From: Mycolicibacterium sp. CR10 | Lineage (GTDB): Bacteria > Actinomycetota > Actinomycetes > Mycobacteriales > Mycobacteriaceae | Reading direction: 5' to 3' | Assembly (NCBI RefSeq): GCF_005222675.1 | Contig: NZ_STGE01000009.1 | Location: 405,472-469,471 of the forward strand | Length of the DNA stretch: 64,000 nt | Shown here: positions 17,177 through 25,296 of the stretch, in pieces | Numbering within the stretch: the first letter of the stretch is position 1 | Layout: every line of letters begins with the position of its first letter | Translations under genes and position numbers: made by a program | The notes under the pieces: generated by a model | Told to the model about the DNA's origin: nothing | Seen by the model: the letters and a program-made list of their open reading frames with translations, nothing else | Database searches by the model: none

Positions 17177-19438
17177 CTACGCGGGCTCGCGCAGAGTCTG
17201 AGCATCGGGCCTGCCCTGACCTACCATCTCGCCGAAGCCGAGCCGATCATGCAGTCGGGCAAGCGGTTTGGGGGCCCACCAGTTCGCGGCGCCGAGTACA
17301 CGCATGAAAGCAGGCACCAACAGCATCCGAATCAGGGTCGCGTCCACCAGCACCGCGACCGTGAGCCCGAGGCCCAACGACTGCATCATGGACACGTGCG
17401 CAGCTATCAACGCGGCGAACGAGATCGACATCAGTAACGCGGCCGCGGTGATGACCCGGCCGGTGTGCGCGACGCCGAGCGCGACGCTCTCGTCGTTGGC
17501 GGCCGGAGTGCGGTCCGAGGCGAGCCAGTATTCGCGGATCCGCGAGATCAGGAAGACTTCGTAGTCCATGGACAGCCCAAATGCGATGCAGAACAACAAC
17601 ACCGGCACATCCACGTCCAGAGTGCCCGTCACCGTAGAGCCGAGCGCGCCGAGATGACCGTCCTGGAACACCCACACCAGCGCACCGAATGCAGCCGTCA
17701 GCGACAAGATGTTGAGCAGCACGGCCTTGACCGGTAACACCACGCTGCCGGTCAACAGGAAAAGCAGCACGAGGGTGATGCCGGCGATGATCCCGAGCAC
17801 CAGCGGCAGCCGACTGGTGATCGCGCGCACGCTGTCGCGATTGCCCTGCGCAATGCCCGCCAGCTGCACGGTGTGGTTGGCCGGAGTGGTGACGGCGTGG
17901 AGCGCATCCAGCTGGCTCGCCGATGCGTCGGAGAACAGCGGCGCGGTGCTCGCCACGGTCAGGAATGCGCTGCCATCCTGCATCCCGGTCGGGGCGGAGG
18001 ACGGCCCTGCCCGTGTGCCGTCCACGAACGTGCCGCCCGGTGCGGACACCGACGAGACATCGGCCACCCGTGACAGCTCGGTCGCGTAGCGAGTGAGGTC
18101 CTCGGTCGTGACGCCTGACGCATCGGGCAGCACCACGGTCACATTCCTGGAGGAGTCGAGCGCGAAGTCGGTGCGCAGCTGATCGCCGACCTGATGCGCT
18201 GATGCCGACTCGGGCAGAACACGATCGTCGGGGAAACCCCAACGCACCCCCAGAAACGGCGCGCCGAGGACAAGCAGCAGCGCGATGATCACTACCCCGA
18301 CCGCAACGGCGTGGCGCATCGCGAACTTTGTCGAGCGATACCAGAACCACTGCTCGACCGGCTGGGGCGCCGGCTCCGGCCGACCCAGAAGACGGCGAAG
18401 CAACCGGCGCACGTCCAGCGAGTCCAGGCGGTCACCAAGCAGCACGATCGCGGCGGGTGTGACGACAACGGCGGCGGCAGCAGCGAATGCGACCACCGCG
18501 ACGCCCGCGTAGCCGAACGACATCAGGAAGTACTGCGGGAACAGCACCATCGTCGCCATCGACAGAGCGACTGTCAGCGCCGAAAACAGCACCGTCCGGC
18601 CCGCGCTTGCCATCGTGCGGATCAACGCCGCTTCCCGGTCGGCTCCTGCGGCCAGCTCATCTCGAAACCTGCTCAGAATCAGCAGTGTGTAGTCGATCGC
18701 CAGCGCCAAACCCAGCGCGACAGCCAGATTCAAGGCGTAGATCGACACATCGGTGAACAGCGAAATGGTGCGCAGCACCGCCATCGATCCGACGATCGCG
18801 AAGCCCCCGACCACGATCGGCAACGCGGCCGCGAGCAGGCCGCCGAACACCCACACCAGCAGCAGAAAGCTCAGAGGTATCGCGAGCGATTCCATGAACA
18901 GCAGGTCTTTGCTGGTTTGGCTGGTGACCTGGGCGAGGATTGCCGCCTCGCCGCCGGCCCGCACCGTCACGCCGTCGCGGTCATACAGGAGTTCCTCAGT
19001 CAGTTGTCTGGCGTACCGCGGTGCCTCGTTGTCGCTGCCGGACACGCCGGCCACAATCAGGCCCGTCTTGCCGTCTTCGCTGATCAACGACTGTGAAGGG
19101 GGGTCGGTCCACGCTGAGCTCACCTGGACGACGTGCGGTGAGGTCTGCAGTTGGCGGACGATCTCAGTGCCCACCGCGCGGGCGGCGGGGCTCTCGGCGC
19201 CGTCGTTCGATGTGACGGTGACGATCATCGCCATGTTGCCCTGGTCGAATGTGTCCGACAGCAGTGCCGTGGCCTGCGATGACTCCGAGGTCGGATCGCG
19301 CAAGCCGCCGGCCGAGAGGTTCTTGAGTACCGGCACGCCGACGATCGCCGTGCCGACCATGACAAGCGACACGACGGCGATAACGCGGCGCGGTGCACCG
19401 ATGGCGAGTCGAGTGATGGCCTGCAGCCAACCAGTCAC
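17177..19438 (-). CDS. MmpL/RND-family lipid exporter
   Basis: 753 aa from the GTG at 19438, which overlaps the methyltransferase stop (GTGA). Two RND repeats, each one N-terminal helix, a periplasmic domain and a helix bundle; charged helix motifs LALAIDYTLLILSRFRDE and FGLSMDYEVFLISRIREYW carry the Asp-Tyr proton-relay pair of MmpL proteins. MmpL transporters export complex lipids and often sit beside their PKS and FadD genes. Here it probably exports the cluster product. The upstream in-frame extension overlaps the methyltransferase gene and is not used. Confidence 0.93.
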   Translation of the reverse strand: MTGWLQAITRLAIGAPRRVIAVVSLVMVGTAIVGVPVLKNLSAGGLRDPTSESSQATALLSDTFDQGNMAMIVTVTSNDGAESPAARAVGTEIVRQLQTSPHVVQVSSAWTDPPSQSLISEDGKTGLIVAGVSGSDNEAPRYARQLTEELLYDRDGVTVRAGGEAAILAQVTSQTSKDLLFMESLAIPLSFLLLVWVFGGLLAAALPIVVGGFAIVGSMAVLRTISLFTDVSIYALNLAVALGLALAIDYTLLILSRFRDELAAGADREAALIRTMASAGRTVLFSALTVALSMATMVLFPQYFLMSFGYAGVAVVAFAAAAAVVVTPAAIVLLGDRLDSLDVRRLLRRLLGRPEPAPQPVEQWFWYRSTKFAMRHAVAVGVVIIALLLVLGAPFLGVRWGFPDDRVLPESASAHQVGDQLRTDFALDSSRNVTVVLPDASGVTTEDLTRYATELSRVADVSSVSAPGGTFVDGTRAGPSSAPTGMQDGSAFLTVASTAPLFSDASASQLDALHAVTTPANHTVQLAGIAQGNRDSVRAITSRLPLVLGIIAGITLVLLFLLTGSVVLPVKAVLLNILSLTAAFGALVWVFQDGHLGALGSTVTGTLDVDVPVLLFCIAFGLSMDYEVFLISRIREYWLASDRTPAANDESVALGVAHTGRVITAAALLMSISFAALIAAHVSMMQSLGLGLTVAVLVDATLIRMLLVPAFMRVLGAANWWAPKPLARLHDRLGFGEMVGQGRPDAQTLREPA

Positions 19439-20523
19439 ACCGGTGTTGCTTCGACAACGCTGAAAGGTGAGGCTGTCTGCACCACCCGGGTCATCCGAAA
19501 TCCAGCCTGTCGCAGTAGCTCTCGGCATTCCGCTGCGTCGCGTTCGCGGCCGTTTGCGAGTAGCAGCATCTCCAGGTCAACCCACTTGCCCGGGAAGTCG
19601 CGGTCGTGCCCAGGCAGCACCGTCTCGACCAGCAGAACCGTTGCATCGGGGCCGGTGGCCGCCCGGACGTTACGCAGGATCTCAACGGCCTGCTCATCGG
19701 GCCAGTCGTGGATGACGTTCTTGAGGACATAGGCGTCGCCTCCGGACGGGACGCTGTCGAAGAACGACCCGCCTTCGACGCGAACCCGGTCTTCGACTCC
19801 GCATCGAGAGAGCAGCTCAGACGCGCCCGCGACGACCTCAGGCAGGTCATAGAGGACGCCCCGCGCGTTCGGTGTCGCCGCCAGGATGGTGGACAGCAGC
19901 CCCCCGTGCCCGCCGCCGACATCCACGATCGTGCGGTAGGGATCAAAGCTGTATCCGGCGACGACAGTGGTCGCCGCCAATCCGTCGAGGCCGGTCATGG
20001 CGTCGTTGAAGAGCTTTGCGAGCTCCGGTTCATCCCTGAGGTACTCGAATGCCTCCATACCGCGCAACTGCGGGAGGATCGCCTTGCCGGACTTGACCGA
20101 CTCGCCCAGCAGACTCCAATGTTCCCGGTGTTGCGGCGACCCGAGTAAGCGGGCATACCCACGCATCGAGAACGGGGCGTCCGATCGCAGGGTTTCGGCG
20201 ACAGCGGTCAGGTCATAGCGGCCGTCGCGACGCTGGCGGAATATGCCGCGGCCGATCAATGCCCGCATCAGCCGCCGGAGGGCATCGGGGTCCGCGCCGA
20301 CGCGGTCTGCCAAATCAGCCAAGGACAGCGGACGATCCACGAGGGCGTCTGCGATGCCCAGTTCGGCGGCCACGTTGATGGCCTGGGCTACCCATCCCCC
20401 GAGGACCATCTCGAACATCGCCGCGGAGGCGGGGGCCGATCGCTGGTGGAGTCGATCGAGATGATGTCGAAAACGCTCGACGATACGGGCCACTTTGGCG
20501 GGTGGGATCTTGAGGTCTGGCAT
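19435..20523 (-). CDS. SAM-dependent O-methyltransferase (COMT-like)
   Basis: 362 aa from ATG 20523. An N-terminal winged-helix dimerisation domain (GGWVAQAINVAAELGIADAL, about 45-120) precedes a Rossmann domain with the SAM loop IVDVGGGHGGLL and the catalytic-base region VLKNVIHDWPDEQA. This family methylates phenolic oxygens on polyketides and quinones. In the cluster a resorcinol hydroxyl is the likely target. Operon with the MmpL gene through a GTGA overlap, so modification and export are co-expressed. Confidence 0.9.
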   Translation of the reverse strand: MPDLKIPPAKVARIVERFRHHLDRLHQRSAPASAAMFEMVLGGWVAQAINVAAELGIADALVDRPLSLADLADRVGADPDALRRLMRALIGRGIFRQRRDGRYDLTAVAETLRSDAPFSMRGYARLLGSPQHREHWSLLGESVKSGKAILPQLRGMEAFEYLRDEPELAKLFNDAMTGLDGLAATTVVAGYSFDPYRTIVDVGGGHGGLLSTILAATPNARGVLYDLPEVVAGASELLSRCGVEDRVRVEGGSFFDSVPSGGDAYVLKNVIHDWPDEQAVEILRNVRAATGPDATVLLVETVLPGHDRDFPGKWVDLEMLLLANGRERDAAECRELLRQAGFRMTRVVQTASPFSVVEATPV

Positions 20524-20973
20524 CGATGTCTCCCTCACTTTTGAAAACGAATAACCGAGCTGTAGAAGACACTGCGCTCACGGTGGAAAGGTTCAATTCC
20601 CAGTCGTCACTGCCCGTGCAGTCCAGCTGCGCAGCCGATAGCGCGGCGCGCAGCCTGGGCAGCCAGGCCGTCGCCCTCAAAACTAGCGGTGCCGCACGCA
20701 GGCGCGGAAGAGGGAATGTCTACCTGGGGCAGCCAGCCTGTCCGGCTGGAAACCTCAGGCCCGCGGCTAGGGCGCGAATCCCGACGCACTTCAGCGATAT
20801 CGCCGGTGGCTGCCATATCGCCATGACCGGCACTCGTGATGGATCCAACGTCGTACTTGAAGACGCGCTCCGCACCCAATCCGCGCCCGGTGGCCTCGTA
20901 CGCACGTCACGGCAGGAGCCCGCGCCATTGCCGGGTCGAAACTGAACTTGTAACCGAATTTCGGCGGGTGATT
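20524..20973. other. 450-bp non-coding stretch right of the biosynthetic cluster
   Basis: I find no convincing gene. A short direct repeat is visible: CCTGGGCAGCCAGGCC and, about 70 bp on, CCTGGGGCAGCCAGCC; the second also forms a hairpin (CCAGCC/GGCTGG, 20733-20749). The promoter of the methyltransferase-mmpL operon should lie within the first 150 bp, but no clear -10 box stands out. Confidence 0.4.
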
Positions 20974-21180
20974 TCAAGCGATCGATGCAATAGCGGGTGG
21001 TTTGGACGGGTTTGAGAGTAGTTCGTCGAGCGCTTCCGCCAGAGTTTTCCAGCCCGGGGTTTTGCGTGGGCGAGTGATGGCGTTGCTGAATGCTGTGTCA
21101 GCACCGGCGATCGCGGTGCCACCGGCGACCGCGGCAACGATACCGAAGGCCACCGCCAAGTCCGCTGATCTGGCTGACAA
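20974..21180 (-). CDS. possible small exported protein
   Basis: 68 aa from a TTG at 21180. The N-terminus is hydrophobic and Ala/Gly-rich (LAVAFGIVAAVAGGTAIAGA), like a signal peptide with a cleavage site at AGA-D, followed by a short basic helix-rich region. No ribosome site is evident. It may be a remnant of a larger secreted protein or a chance frame. Confidence 0.3.
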   Translation of the reverse strand: MSARSADLAVAFGIVAAVAGGTAIAGADTAFSNAITRPRKTPGWKTLAEALDELLSNPSKPPAIASIA

Positions 21181-21223
21181 CTCAGATGGTTGCTGGGAGT
21201 GCTGCGCTACGGCGGAGCGAGAA

Positions 21224-22246
21224 TCACCCGGCCGAGGCCAGCGCCTGCAATGTCTCGGCGGCGCTGTAGCGGGGAGTCCAGCCGAGCACGGTCTTGGCCT
21301 TGCTGATGTCCATCACCACCGAAGTCTTTGTGGCGTGCAGCCATTCGGTCGACGAGGGAAGAAACGGCACCCGAGCGATCACCGCCGAGGCGATTGTCGC
21401 GGCGGCAGCGGGCACTCGCACAGGACGCGCTCCGAGTGCCGCGCCGACCTCTGACAGCGACACCTGACCGTCACCGGCAATGTTGTACGCACCGGGGGGC
21501 GCGGATGTGGTCGCCGCCAACGCAATTGCGGCGGCGACGTCGTCGTGGTGGATCAGCTGTATCGGCGTGCCAGGATCTGGGAACAGAGGCTTAAACAGCG
21601 GTACCGCTGCAGTCGCCGACCGCAGGGTGGCCGGCAGTTGGTTCCAGGGCATCGCGTCGGCGAGGGCGGTCGCCTTCGGCCCGGCGACGATGCACGGCCG
21701 CAGCACGAACACCTCCAGAGACGAGCCCGCCGTCGTCTCGGCGAGCACCGCTTCGCAGGCGGCCTTCTGCTCGGAGTAGTAGTGCTCGGCCGAACCGCGC
21801 ACCGGAGTGTCCTCGGTCAGCGGCACCAGGTTGTCCGCGTGGTAGCCGTACGCGGCAACCGACGAGGTGTACACCAGCCGTGTGGGGCGGTTCGCGGCCA
21901 CCGTGGCCTCGAAGACGTTGCGCGTGCCGGCCACGTTCACCCGCTGGCTCTCCTCGCGCGTCCCCAGGACGATGAACGCCAGGTGGATGACGACGTCGGC
22001 GTCGGAGACCAACGCGTCGACCGCGTCCCGATCCAGAATGTCGCCCTGCTGGTAGGTGGTCTTCGTCCAGCCGTGCGTTTCAGGGTCGAACGGTCGTCTC
22101 GCCATCCCGATGATCCGGTCGACTGCGGGGTCACGTTCGAGTGCGTCGACGGCGGAGATCCCGATCTCTCCGGTCGGTCCGGTGACCGCCACGGTGAGAC
22201 CGGACGGCCGAGAGCTGTTCGGCTGCTTAGGCTTCGACGAGTTCAC
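21224..22246 (-). CDS. NAD-dependent epimerase/dehydratase (extended SDR)
   Basis: 340 aa. Nucleotide-binding loop AVTGPTGEIGISAV at residues about 19-32; LVYTSSVAAYGYHADN carries the catalytic Ser and is followed by a YYSEQK (YxxxK) active site. The substrate is unknown; relatives act on nucleotide sugars, sterols or dihydroflavonol-like ketones. The GTG start overlaps the end of the upstream SRPBCC gene by 20 bp, so it is third in the operon acyltransferase, SRPBCC, epimerase. Confidence 0.85.
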   Translation of the reverse strand: MNSSKPKQPNSSRPSGLTVAVTGPTGEIGISAVDALERDPAVDRIIGMARRPFDPETHGWTKTTYQQGDILDRDAVDALVSDADVVIHLAFIVLGTREESQRVNVAGTRNVFEATVAANRPTRLVYTSSVAAYGYHADNLVPLTEDTPVRGSAEHYYSEQKAACEAVLAETTAGSSLEVFVLRPCIVAGPKATALADAMPWNQLPATLRSATAAVPLFKPLFPDPGTPIQLIHHDDVAAAIALAATTSAPPGAYNIAGDGQVSLSEVGAALGARPVRVPAAAATIASAVIARVPFLPSSTEWLHATKTSVVMDISKAKTVLGWTPRYSAAETLQALASAG

Positions 22247-22661
22247 GGAGATTCCTCAGACTAGTTGACAGCGTGCGACCGACCTGCCCCGCCGCGATCC
22301 GGTCGGCGAGCAGCCCGAGCAGTCCGCCCGGCGCCTGGTAGGACAGCCGGAAGGTCACCCTGGTGCGGTTGTCGCCGGCGTCGCGCAGCCGGAACCGGCC
22401 CCGCAGGCTGACGCCGGTGATGCTCGTCCAGGCCAGATCGCGTGCGTCGTCGAACTCGACGAGCTCGATCACCCCGCCCACCGGTGCCGCACCGATCTTC
22501 CAGTGCACGGTGTAGCGGGACCCGATCTCGGCGGGCCCTTCGGTGACGGTTTCCCACCGCTCCAGATTCGGCATGAAGTCGGGGTACCGGTCGGGGTCGT
22601 TGACCACCTTCCAGAGGGTATGGCGATCTGCCTTGATGACAAGCTGGCGTTCGACCCGCAT
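22227..22661 (-). CDS. SRPBCC (START-like) family protein
   Basis: 144 aa matching the polyketide cyclase/dehydrase fold: RVERQLVIKADRHTLWKVVN at the N-terminus, a central GSRYTVHWKIG strand set, and a long C-terminal helix. These proteins bind hydrophobic ligands in a deep cavity. TGATG junction with the acyltransferase stop. No catalytic residues can be assigned; lipid binding or transfer fits the operon. Confidence 0.8.
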   Translation of the reverse strand: MRVERQLVIKADRHTLWKVVNDPDRYPDFMPNLERWETVTEGPAEIGSRYTVHWKIGAAPVGGVIELVEFDDARDLAWTSITGVSLRGRFRLRDAGDNRTRVTFRLSYQAPGGLLGLLADRIAAGQVGRTLSTSLRNLRELVEA

Positions 22662-23494
22662 CAGCCGATCACCGGGAACCTGCGCTCGGCGGCCAGCCGG
22701 TCGACACCGGACTGAAGACTCTGGAGAACGGCCCTGTTCACCGTGTCGTCATCGTCGTCGACGTCGATCGGCTCCTGGACCTCGATGGTGATCTTGGCCG
22801 GAAGTGGCAGGTGCCCGAGGAGGTCGCCGATGTTCAGCCCCCACGGCAGGGCCAGCGAGATGGGCACGCTCTTGAGGCGCAGCAGCTTGTCCACCCGGAG
22901 CAGCCGAGCCAGCCACTGCCCTCGGTCGAGGAACAGCGCGGTCTCCTGGCCGCCCACGCTGGCGACGGGCACGATCGGCACGCCGGCCTCACGGGCCAAC
23001 TGCACGTAGCCGTTGCGGCCGTCGAAGTCGACGATGTTGCGCTGCCACGAGGGTCGGAACACCTCGTAGTCGCCTCCGGGATAGACGAGCAGTGCACTCG
23101 CCCTCCCGGATTCGAGCGCCATCCGGGCGTTCTCGGGTGTTGCCGCCAGCGTGCCGAACTTCCGCAGCCACCCGAGGCCTGGAGCGGACACCACCAGGTT
23201 GTGGGCCAGTTGATAGAACGGGCGCTCGACGCCGAAGTACGACGCGAACGCCAGCGTGAAGACGAACGTGTCGGGCGGGACGTTGCCGCCGCTGTGGTTG
23301 CCGACGAGGAGCACCGGCTTGTCTGCCGGGATGCGGTGCAGTCCGCGGACGTCGGCCCGGAAGTACAGCGACGCGAGCAGCCAGGTCAGGGGCAGGCTGT
23401 CACGGATGTAGTCGGGGTCGCGGTGGTCCAGGTCGGCCGTCGGAACCTGCTGCGTGACCTTCTCCCGCGCCCAGGCCAGCACACCTTCGCTCAT
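22661..23494 (-). CDS. lysophospholipid acyltransferase family protein
   Basis: 277 aa. The PlsC-like core is visible: VLLVGNHSGGNVPPDTFVF (the His and Asp of a variant HX(n)D motif near residues 85-95), LVYPGGDYEVFRPSW, and GVPIVPVASVGGQETALF. Likely transfers a fatty acyl group to a lysolipid or other lipid hydroxyl at the inner membrane face. First gene of a three-gene operon. The NHSGGNVPPD form, common in mycobacterial members, differs from the classical HX4D. Confidence 0.82.
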   Translation of the reverse strand: MSEGVLAWAREKVTQQVPTADLDHRDPDYIRDSLPLTWLLASLYFRADVRGLHRIPADKPVLLVGNHSGGNVPPDTFVFTLAFASYFGVERPFYQLAHNLVVSAPGLGWLRKFGTLAATPENARMALESGRASALLVYPGGDYEVFRPSWQRNIVDFDGRNGYVQLAREAGVPIVPVASVGGQETALFLDRGQWLARLLRVDKLLRLKSVPISLALPWGLNIGDLLGHLPLPAKITIEVQEPIDVDDDDDTVNRAVLQSLQSGVDRLAAERRFPVIG

Positions 23495-23577
23495 GTAGCC
23501 CCCTCATCCCCGTCGACGGCGCGCCGCGCGCGTGGGAGAGGACTGCCCGAAGCGCTCGGGCGTCAAACCGGGAGCAG

Positions 23578-24417
23578 CTACTTCAGCATGCTTCCCGCGT
23601 CGACGGTCATCGTGAGCCCCGTGACGTAGCGCGCCTCGTCGGAGGCGAGGAACAAGACGGCATTGCTGATGTCGCGTGGCTCCACCCAGCCGACAGGCAG
23701 GGTGTGCATGAACTGGGCGGCGATCCTGAGGTCATCGGGGCCGGGGGTCTCCAGGTCCGGCCGGAACAGCTTCATCGTGCCCTCGTTCATGAACATCGGG
23801 GTGTTCACGTTCGTCGGGTGGACCGAGTTGACACGGATGAAGTGCTGACCCAACTCGACGGCAAAGGTGCGCATCAAGCCGACCACGCCGTGCTTGGCGG
23901 CAATGTAGTGGCCGGTGTGTGGGTAGGCCTTGAGGCCTCCGACGGAACTGGTCAGGATGATCGAGCCGCCTTGGCCGCCGGAGATGATATGTGGCACTGC
24001 AGCTTTGACCGACTTCCAGACACCCGAGAGATTGACGTCGATCATGTCGTCCCAGTCGGCCTCGCTGGTCTTGTCGAGTGTCCTTCCGCCGTTGCCGATT
24101 CCGGCGTTGGCCACGATGATGTCCAAGCCGCCAAGCTGCTCGACGCCGTTGTCGACAGCGGACTTGAGTGCGTCGTAGTCGCGAACGTCCGCCTGCGTCG
24201 TGACGATGCGTCGGTCGAGGCTCTTGACGAGATCGGCGGTCTGCGCGAGGTCGTCGGGTGTCGACGGAGCAATCTGGCTGCTTTCGCTGATCGGCCTGCA
24301 GATGTCGACGGCGATGATGTCGGCGCCCTCCTCGGCGAGTCGCACGGCGTGGCTGCGACCCTGCCCGCGCGCTGCCCCGGTGATGAAGGCGATCTTGCCC
24401 TCGACCCGACCTGTCAT
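23578..24417 (-). CDS. short-chain dehydrogenase, mycofactocin-linked carveol-dehydrogenase type
   Basis: 279 aa from ATG 24417. GKIAFITGAARGQGRSHAVR is the extended nucleotide-binding motif typical of SDRs with tightly held NAD that pass electrons to mycofactocin. NAG motif (VANAGIGNGG), catalytic Ser in ILTSSVGG and Tyr/Lys in HYIAAKHG. Probably oxidises a secondary alcohol on a terpenoid- or steroid-like compound. The upstream region carries TTGGTCGATCGATCAGT, also found beside the TetR/P450 gene pair, which predicts shared control. Confidence 0.88.
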   Translation of the reverse strand: MTGRVEGKIAFITGAARGQGRSHAVRLAEEGADIIAVDICRPISESSQIAPSTPDDLAQTADLVKSLDRRIVTTQADVRDYDALKSAVDNGVEQLGGLDIIVANAGIGNGGRTLDKTSEADWDDMIDVNLSGVWKSVKAAVPHIISGGQGGSIILTSSVGGLKAYPHTGHYIAAKHGVVGLMRTFAVELGQHFIRVNSVHPTNVNTPMFMNEGTMKLFRPDLETPGPDDLRIAAQFMHTLPVGWVEPRDISNAVLFLASDEARYVTGLTMTVDAGSMLK

Positions 24418-24454
24418 CTGTGCACCTCGTTGTTGAAGGGTTTCGACCGGGCTG

Positions 24455-24471
24455 TTGGTCGATCGATCAGT
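24455..24471. promoter_or_regulatory. candidate TetR operator, copy 1
   Basis: TTGGTCGATCGATCAGT, 38 bp upstream of the SDR start at 24417. Identical over 17 nt to the copy at 25235-25251. The core TGGTCGATCGATCA is a near-palindrome, as TetR dimers prefer. Confidence 0.65.
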
Positions 24472-24569
24472 AGAGGCTGACAGCAATGCCGTCGGGCTGT
24501 CAACCTCGGGGTGCCGCTGACCGCCTTCTCGGTGTGGGGCGCCCCGAGGTCGCGCGATCGCACCCAGGG

Positions 24570-25175
24570 TCAGTGGTTGTGCGCCGCAGGCGCCGCGAAT
24601 GTCTTCAGCAGGCTCATCTGTCGTTCGACGAGTGCGCGGAGTTCGTCATGGCCGCGGGTGACACCGACGGCGCCCTCGTTGCACAAGCTGCGAGCGGTCT
24701 GCGCGATCAGCATCGATATTGCCACCGGTGGGTAGGCCTCGATGTCGACGCCGTTGGCGCGCAGCACAACCGTGACGGCCGCGGTTTCGATGTCGCGCAC
24801 CCGCTCGGCATACGCCGCCAGCTCAGCGCGAATCACCTTGCGGTGATTGGCCAGTGCCATGAATTCGGTGTTCAGGCCGGTCCGCCGGGAATCGCTGTTG
24901 ATCACCCACAACGTCCGGAGCGGATCGTCGGCGGTGAGGGCCGACCGCATTTCTGCCAGAGAGACTTCGGCGCCTGCGCGTAGCACTTCGACGAACAGAT
25001 CGTCCATCGTCGGGAAGTAGTAGTAGACCAGTGCTTGCTTGACGCCGGCTTCTGCTGCCACTCGCCGCGATGTCGCCGCGGCGTAACCTTCATCGCGCAT
25101 CACGCGAGCGGTCGCCTCGATCAGGCGCTGCCGGGCCCCAAGGTCTTCCGATTTTGCCTTCGCGGACGACGACAT
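24570..25175 (-). CDS. TetR-family regulator
   Basis: 201 aa. N-terminal helix-turn-helix (RQRLIEATARVMRDEGYAAA, then SRRVAAEAGVKQALVYYYFP at residues about 36-55), followed by a helical ligand-binding domain. Divergent from the P450 gene, with the 17-nt operator candidate between them and a second copy before the SDR gene at 24417. It probably represses P450, SDR and itself until a hydrophobic substrate binds. Confidence 0.9.
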   Translation of the reverse strand: MSSSAKAKSEDLGARQRLIEATARVMRDEGYAAATSRRVAAEAGVKQALVYYYFPTMDDLFVEVLRAGAEVSLAEMRSALTADDPLRTLWVINSDSRRTGLNTEFMALANHRKVIRAELAAYAERVRDIETAAVTVVLRANGVDIEAYPPVAISMLIAQTARSLCNEGAVGVTRGHDELRALVERQMSLLKTFAAPAAHNH

Positions 25176-25234
25176 CAGCGGATTCCGTCGTCGTTGTTGC
25201 TTGACTGCCGAGCCATGCCGGTGATAGTAACAGT

Positions 25235-25251
25235 TTGGTCGATCGATCAGT
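25235..25251. promoter_or_regulatory. candidate TetR operator, copy 2
   Basis: TTGGTCGATCGATCAGT between the divergent tetR (starts 25175) and P450 (starts 25297) genes. A weaker related sequence, GGACCGATCAGT, follows at about 25263-25274 and may be a secondary site. Confidence 0.7.
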
Positions 25252-25296
25252 GTTAGAGGTCGTGGACCGATCAGTGACCGAAAGGACCGCCTCCTG

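Noticed and set aside
24455..25251. KstR/KstR2 cholesterol-regulon operator
   Set aside because: The repeated site TTGGTCGATCGATCAGT does not match the known KstR2 pattern with CAAG and CTTG arms.
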